From: Bacteroidales bacterium
Lineage (GTDB): Bacteria; Bacteroidota; Bacteroidia; Bacteroidales; UBA7960
Assembly (NCBI GenBank): GCA_007125585.1
Contig: SLCY01000033.1
Location: 1-50,934, forward strand
Length of the DNA stretch: 50,934 nucleotides
Direction: 5' to 3'
The notes below the pieces were generated by a model. That model did not search any database and was not told where the DNA came from. It saw only the letters and a program-made list of their open reading frames with translations. The position numbers and the translations under genes were made by a program. Positions within the stretch are counted from its first letter, which is position 1. Each line of letters opens with the position of its first letter. Shown in pieces: positions 46,341 to 50,934 of this stretch.

Positions 46341-47789
46341 ATGTCTGAACCATTGATAGAAAGGGAGGTGTGGGACAGCAACCGCAAGGCGCTGTTCATC
46401 AACCTTGACACCAGCATATATGGTGCTTTTGCTGAGATCGGCGGAGGCCAGGAGGTGGCCCGCTGCTTTTTCCGGTCGGGTGGTGCCTCCGGCACAGTGG
46501 CACGTACCGTTTCGGCTTACGACATGTCCGTCAGTGACTATCTCTACGGTAAAGGGCCTTCCCGGCGCTATGTATCAGAAGAGAGACTGTTGCAGATGCT
46601 TGACAGGGAGTACAACAGCCTTGTGGATCTGCTGAAGGAGGACAGGGGCAGAGAAACCCGCTTTTTTGCCTTTGCCAATACGGTGGCGACCCTTAACTAC
46701 CGGAAAGACAACGAAGCCCATGGCTGGCTCGGCGTACGCTTTCAACTGCAACCCAACACCAGGCCCAACGATGTGGTGTTGCATATGCGCCTTCTGGAGA
46801 ATGACAACCTGCGCCAGCAGCAAACCCTCGGGGTGCTGGGCGTAAACCTGATCTATGCATGCTATTATTACCACAAATACCCGAACAGTTTTTTAAAATC
46901 ATTGATGGAAGACGTTTCCGATGGCAGGATAGAGATCGACATGATACGGATGAGCGGCCCGGACCTTGACTATGTAGACAACCGCCTGCTGGCCGTTCAA
47001 TTGGTAAAGAACCTAATGACCAAAGCCACCCTGTTCGACCGTCACGGGAATGTTCAGCAGCCTGCCGATCTGCTGTATAAAAAAAATGTGATGGTGCTGA
47101 GAGGCAGTTTCCGGCCAATTACATACGTAGGCTTTGACATGCTGAAAGCCGGGTTTTCACTTTTTAAAGAAGAAGTGGGTTACGACAAGAGGGAAAAAAA
47201 TACCGAGGTCCTGTGCGAGATCACCCTCAACAACCTGATACAGGAAGATGAGTTCGATGAAAGGGATTTCCTCGACAGGGTGGATATCCTCTGTGGCATG
47301 GGGCAGAATGTGATGATCTCCAGCTTCAGGGAATTCTACCGCCTGGCTGAATGGTTTCAGCGCTTTAAGCTGAACAACATACGGATGGTGATCGGTGCAC
47401 TGACCTTCCGGAATGTGGTTCACAAGCAGTATTACACCCATCTGAAGGGAGGCATGATGGAAGCCTTCGGCAAGCTGTTCATGAACAACCTGAGGGTTTA
47501 TATCTACCCTGGAAGGGAAAAGGAAGGGGACGACAACCTCACCAGCAAAAACATACCCGTTGACAAAGAGATCGAATTCCTATACCGCCATCTTACCGCA
47601 AACAAATTCATTCTCGACATCCCCGGTTACCGCGAAGAAGTCCTGCCATGGTTTTCGCACATCGTTTTACAAAAGATAAAAAACAACGACCCGGAATGGG
47701 AACAGATGGTGCCCAAATATGTTTCCGCATTCATCAAAACAAAGAAACTGTTTGGATACCACGACCCGGAGCAACATGGTCTGGGTTGA
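46341..47789 (+). CDS. Conserved soluble Bacteroidota protein of unknown function
   Basis: A 482-residue protein with no signal peptide or membrane helix, so cytoplasmic. Family-like blocks are NRKALFINLDTSIYGAFAEI, GGGQEVARCFF, RFFAFANTVATLNY, HGWLGVRFQL and LLGVNLIYACYYYH-type sequence (GVLGVNLIYACYYYH). I recognise this as a widespread Bacteroidota family that annotation pipelines often label TonB-dependent receptor or nicotinate-nucleotide adenylyltransferase; neither label is supported here. The function is unknown. It is followed by a strong bidirectional terminator at 47892-47925. Confidence 0.8.
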   Translation: MSEPLIEREVWDSNRKALFINLDTSIYGAFAEIGGGQEVARCFFRSGGASGTVARTVSAYDMSVSDYLYGKGPSRRYVSEERLLQMLDREYNSLVDLLKEDRGRETRFFAFANTVATLNYRKDNEAHGWLGVRFQLQPNTRPNDVVLHMRLLENDNLRQQQTLGVLGVNLIYACYYYHKYPNSFLKSLMEDVSDGRIEIDMIRMSGPDLDYVDNRLLAVQLVKNLMTKATLFDRHGNVQQPADLLYKKNVMVLRGSFRPITYVGFDMLKAGFSLFKEEVGYDKREKNTEVLCEITLNNLIQEDEFDERDFLDRVDILCGMGQNVMISSFREFYRLAEWFQRFKLNNIRMVIGALTFRNVVHKQYYTHLKGGMMEAFGKLFMNNLRVYIYPGREKEGDDNLTSKNIPVDKEIEFLYRHLTANKFILDIPGYREEVLPWFSHIVLQKIKNNDPEWEQMVPKYVSAFIKTKKLFGYHDPEQHGLG

Positions 47790-47891
47790 AGCATCTGGTT
47801 CAGGATATGGGTAACACGCTTGTATTGCTGACAACCAGTAGAAAGCAATACACCTTTTCCATTGGTGGGATCAAATGCCGGCTTGCAAAAT

Positions 47892-47925
47892 AAAGGGCTG
47901 CATCATTATCTGGATGCAGCCCTTT
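47892..47925. terminator. Bidirectional intrinsic terminator
   Basis: AAAGGGCTGCATC (47892-47904) and GATGCAGCCCTTT (47913-47925) form a perfect 13-bp stem with an 8-base loop between two convergent genes. The minus-strand exit reads CCCTTTATTTTG, T-rich; the plus-strand exit ends in CCCTTTCTGT. Confidence 0.85.
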
Positions 47926-47951
47926 CTGTAAAGCAACAAAATCCAACAACC

Positions 47952-50480
47952 TTACATCTCAAAATCGTCAAAATCGAGACCGTTGTCGTTGTCACGCATC
48001 TGACGGTCCCTCCGGCGGTCGTATTCATTGATGCGGTATGTGAAGCCCAGGGTGATCTGACGGCTGGTGCGCCAGCGCTCCATATTCATGGTAAAATTAT
48101 CTCCGTAATTATACATGCTGAATTTCATGGTGTTAAAAATGTCCGAGAAGTTAAGCGTGATCGTACCGTTGTTTCTCAGGATGTTCTTTCTTACCGCAGC
48201 ATTTACGGAATACATGGCATCCATTTCCCCTTGCAACATAATGACCGGCGACCGGTAAAAACCGTTGACCTGGATATTCCAGCCATTGCCCAGGTTCTTA
48301 TTGCTGACAAGCCTGCCCGACCAGGAATAGCTGTCATTCTCCTCATCCATCTGTGCCCCCCTGCCTTCGATGATGTTCCTGAAATAACTGAAGGTCCCGT
48401 TCACATTCCACCAGCTGCCAATCCGTTGCGAAAGGACCATTTCTGCACCATAGGAAACTCCTTTGTTAAGGTTCGCAACATTGGTCACGGTCACATCTTT
48501 CCCCTCCATTCCCCGGATGGTGTCTGTTACAGACCGGTACCGGGTGATCATGCCATCGGTATGCCGATAGAAAATACTCGGGTTGATGGTGGTGGATTCC
48601 CTGAACCGTGTGTAGCCCAGCTCAAAAGAGTTGATAAATTCCGCATCCAGGTGTGGGTTACCCATGGTCACCTCATACTCGCTGTTATATCTCATAAAGG
48701 GGTTTATGAACCGGTTGTGCGGACGGTTTATCCGGCGACTGTAGCTCAGCTGCACCGACTGGTTGTTTTCAAAGCTTCTGCGAAGGTGGGCACTGGGGAA
48801 CAGACTGAGATAATTGTTGCTGAAGGATTCGCCGGTGGTGCGCTGATCCCCTTCAACGAATGTTTGCTCGGCACGCAGACCGGCCTGCAGGCTGAAGTTG
48901 CCCAGCATGGTGGCGTACATACCATAGGCGGCGAAAATCTGCTCATTGTAAATAAAATGATTGCTGCGATTCACATTATTATGCCAGCTATTGCTTTCAT
49001 GGTCAAAGTTTTCGAAGAGGAAGTCAGAATCCATCTCCCTGATTTGTATGCGGTAACCGGTCTCAAACTTGGTTTCTTCGCCCAGCGGGTGCACATAATC
49101 CAGTTGTGTTCTGACAGACCAGTTTTGTCCATCCATATGGGACCTCTCAAGAACCTGCTGCCCACTGGGGCTGTCCCAGTCCTGCCCGTAAAATTCCTGC
49201 AGAAAGCTTTGGTCCCGGTCCATGTCGCGTGTAGAAAAAGACACGTCCGCACTCAATTCCCGGTATTGTTGATCAAAGGTGCGCCGGAAATCAAGCCGGT
49301 GGGTAAACGAGTTGTGCAGCATGTCTGTCTCATTGTCCATGATAAACATGCTGTTGGGGGCTGTAATATCCCTGTACAGCATATATTCAGTCACGTTGTC
49401 CATGTCGCGGTTCCAGTTGCTGTAGCGGGACGAAAAGGTCAGGATGGTTTTGGGGTTGAAATTATAGTCCACCCCTGCCTGAACATTATGTGAGTTCATG
49501 CCCCTGTTCCCGTTAATGTCCTGATCCATGAAATTGGGGATGTCTCCGACAAAGGTCTGTCGCTGGCTGTTGCCAAAACTCTCCATATCCGACAGCCGCA
49601 CACTGTAGTTGGTAAAAAAGTTCCAGTTGTTAAGCTGGTAGTTCAGGTTGACGGAACCACTGTATCTTCCTGCTGTCCCGGCATTTAGCGACACCATTCC
49701 GTTGTATCCCGGGCGGCGCTGCTCCTTGAGCACGACATTGATGATGCCTGAGGTCCCTTCCGGATCGTAACGTGCCGAAGGATTGGTGATGACCTCTACA
49801 CGGTCTATCATCTCGGCCGATATCTGTTCGAGCGCCTCCGAAACAGTAAGTCCGGTGAGCGTTGATGGCCTGCCATCAATGAGCACTGTGACATTGGAGC
49901 TGCCACGCAGGCTTACATTGCCGTCGAAATCAACAGCAATGCTCGGAATATTCTCCATCAGTTCCAGGGCAGAACCTCCTACGGCTGTCAGTTCGCGGTC
50001 CACGTTAAACACCCTGCGGTCAAGGCCCACCTCCATCAACTCACGGGCAGCCTCCACCGTAACCTCCGATAAGACAGCAGCATCAGGCGAAATATGGATG
50101 GTGCCAACATCGTACTCCCTTTCACGCGGAGTGATCCGGATGTCGTTGACCGTCTGACGGGGATAACCAACATAATTGATAACCAGATAATACCTGCCAA
50201 ACGGCACTTCCTCAATCATGAACCGCCCCTCTTCATCAGAGATGGCACCGGACACCATGGTTGAATCGGACACCTTGTTCAACACCAGGCTGGCAAACAT
50301 CAGAGGCGTATCTTGTTCTTCATCAAACAGTTGCCCGTACACCTTGCCGATGGCCGGCATTTCTTCCCCCGGACGGCGCCGGCCTTGCTGCCCCTCAGGC
50401 TCCTCAGCATAAAGGTCAGGCGAAAAAAGAGCCGCTGCAAGGAAAATGAGTAGTATCGATTGAATGATAAACCTAAACAT
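47952..50480 (-). CDS. Outer-membrane beta-barrel family protein with carboxypeptidase-like N-domain
   Basis: An 842-residue protein. Signal peptide about 1-25 (cleavage near LYAEE). A carboxypeptidase-regulatory-like domain (about 44-115, KVYGQLFDEEQDTPLMFASL and GRFMIEEVPFGRYYL) is followed by a plug-like domain (SLRGSSNVTVLIDGRPS, then RVEVITNPSARYDPEGTSG) and a long barrel. This is the OMP_b-brl_3/SusC-like superfamily. There is no adjacent SusD, so a glycan system is not indicated. The C-terminus continues about 20 charged residues past the last strand (GFTYRI), which is unusual. The ligand is unknown. Confidence 0.87.
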   Translation of the reverse strand: MFRFIIQSILLIFLAAALFSPDLYAEEPEGQQGRRRPGEEMPAIGKVYGQLFDEEQDTPLMFASLVLNKVSDSTMVSGAISDEEGRFMIEEVPFGRYYLVINYVGYPRQTVNDIRITPREREYDVGTIHISPDAAVLSEVTVEAARELMEVGLDRRVFNVDRELTAVGGSALELMENIPSIAVDFDGNVSLRGSSNVTVLIDGRPSTLTGLTVSEALEQISAEMIDRVEVITNPSARYDPEGTSGIINVVLKEQRRPGYNGMVSLNAGTAGRYSGSVNLNYQLNNWNFFTNYSVRLSDMESFGNSQRQTFVGDIPNFMDQDINGNRGMNSHNVQAGVDYNFNPKTILTFSSRYSNWNRDMDNVTEYMLYRDITAPNSMFIMDNETDMLHNSFTHRLDFRRTFDQQYRELSADVSFSTRDMDRDQSFLQEFYGQDWDSPSGQQVLERSHMDGQNWSVRTQLDYVHPLGEETKFETGYRIQIREMDSDFLFENFDHESNSWHNNVNRSNHFIYNEQIFAAYGMYATMLGNFSLQAGLRAEQTFVEGDQRTTGESFSNNYLSLFPSAHLRRSFENNQSVQLSYSRRINRPHNRFINPFMRYNSEYEVTMGNPHLDAEFINSFELGYTRFRESTTINPSIFYRHTDGMITRYRSVTDTIRGMEGKDVTVTNVANLNKGVSYGAEMVLSQRIGSWWNVNGTFSYFRNIIEGRGAQMDEENDSYSWSGRLVSNKNLGNGWNIQVNGFYRSPVIMLQGEMDAMYSVNAAVRKNILRNNGTITLNFSDIFNTMKFSMYNYGDNFTMNMERWRTSRQITLGFTYRINEYDRRRDRQMRDNDNGLDFDDFEM

Positions 50481-50716
50481 ATTTTGTTCTTTTATTTATT
50501 GGTTCGACAATGAATGGTGCATGCAAGTGTGTCAGCATTTACATAAAAGACAACAAAAGCCCCATAAGGTTTAATGCCCCTGTAAATTCATCCAAAAAAA
50601 CCCATGTTGTTTAACAGAGATTAACGTTTCTGAAAAACAGCGGTAGCAGTTCGGTTAAGTATCACTGCATGACAAAAGGCCTAAAACGAAGGAACGAAGA
50701 TACGAAAGGCCGTTTC

Positions 50717-50934
50717 AACATCGCAGGCCTGTACAAACACGTAATTGACCGGGCCCGTGGAAGGATAAATCCGCCTTTGATGAATCTGCCTGTAAAGCAT
50801 GCACAAACATGTAATTGACCGGGCCCGTGGGGAGATTAATCCGCCTTTGATGAATCTGCCTGTAAAGCATGCACAAACATGTAATTGACCGGGCCCGTGG
50901 GAGAATAAACCCGCCTTTGATAGATCTGCCTGTA
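50717..50934. repeat. Minisatellite cluster C, inverted relative to cluster A
   Basis: Read on the minus strand, units begin at 50928, 50858 and 50787 (spacings 70 and 71) with CAGAT(C/T)(C/T)ATCAAAGGCGG and contain the CACGGGCCCGGTCAATTAC core. The outermost unit (50928-50859) carries the same GGGTTTATTCTCCC variant as the unit at 196-265. The array ends near 50717 and is followed toward the gene by a TGTTGAAAC-GCCTTTCG block and a GGAACGA tract (50685-50712), as in cluster B. The remaining part of the gap, 50481-50684, shows nothing recognisable. Confidence 0.8.

Noticed and set aside
47862-49493. Long open frame antisense to the outer-membrane beta-barrel gene
   Set aside because: The minus-strand frame has signal peptide, domains and barrel pattern; the plus-strand frame is a composition shadow. 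The same holds for 39374-40597 (antisense to ntpB) and 26623-27765 (antisense to lysS).
47952-50480. SusC of a polysaccharide utilisation locus
   Set aside because: No SusD-like gene, glycoside hydrolase or sensor is adjacent.

Overview
The window reads as chromosomal DNA of a Bacteroidota bacterium, most like the Bacteroidales/Marinilabiliales side of the phylum (genus not determinable). Grounds: the TAnnTTTG -7 promoter box recurs upstream of many genes; there are typical phylum families (large outer-membrane beta-barrels, the DUF2027 and DUF2764 families, a TGS-less nucleoside kinase, the 482-aa soluble family at 46341); and a bacterial V-type ATPase operon has the Bacteroidetes order E-DUF2764-A-B-D-I-K. 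No phage, plasmid, transposase or CRISPR locus was seen. The window begins and ends inside copies of the same repeat family in opposite orientation, so it may be a contig broken at repeats.

Layout. 1-416: repeat cluster A and the promoter of a P-loop nucleoside kinase (417-1952). 2108-4645: FadL-type channel plus SGNH lipoprotein. 4813-9976, minus strand: nitroreductase, then surface-polysaccharide genes (O-antigen polymerase/ligase, Wzz-like chain-length protein, flippase). 10273-16377, plus strand: DUF2027 protein, RNase P RNA, a 1022-aa TPR protein with a partner beta-barrel. 16589-19434: gyrB-cysQ. 19402-23450, minus strand: oligopeptidase B, a CxxCH lipoprotein, a NadR-like kinase and an EamA transporter as one probable operon. 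23451-24154: composite repeat element B. 24155-26023, minus strand: acylphosphatase and rlmD. 26209-31068, plus strand: lysS, a GH3-family enzyme and gltX. 31108-31686, minus strand: DUF3109 protein. 32018-35409: small membrane protein, Tat-exported DUF362 protein and a NapH/NapG-like multi-[4Fe-4S] membrane protein. 35410-43568: repeats and promoters, then the V-ATPase operon. 43742-45235: divergent carotenoid genes (lycopene cyclase, CrtW ketolase). 45210-46082: rfbD. 46341-47789: the soluble 482-aa family. 47952-50480: an outer-membrane beta-barrel protein with a carboxypeptidase-like N-domain. 50717-50934: repeat cluster C.

Most of the content is housekeeping and envelope biology. The points most worth a second look are: (i) the V-ATPase subunit E gene, whose expected start codon reads ATA and whose 13th codon reads TAA; (ii) a composite dispersed repeat with a long conserved hairpin and ~70-bp minisatellite units around a palindromic GGGCCC core; (iii) a ~92-bp segment ending exactly at the -7 box, duplicated upstream of oligopeptidase B and of the V-ATPase operon; (iv) a NapH-NapG-like fusion with an internal twin-arginine-like segment. 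All function calls rest on motif reading; no database search was possible.
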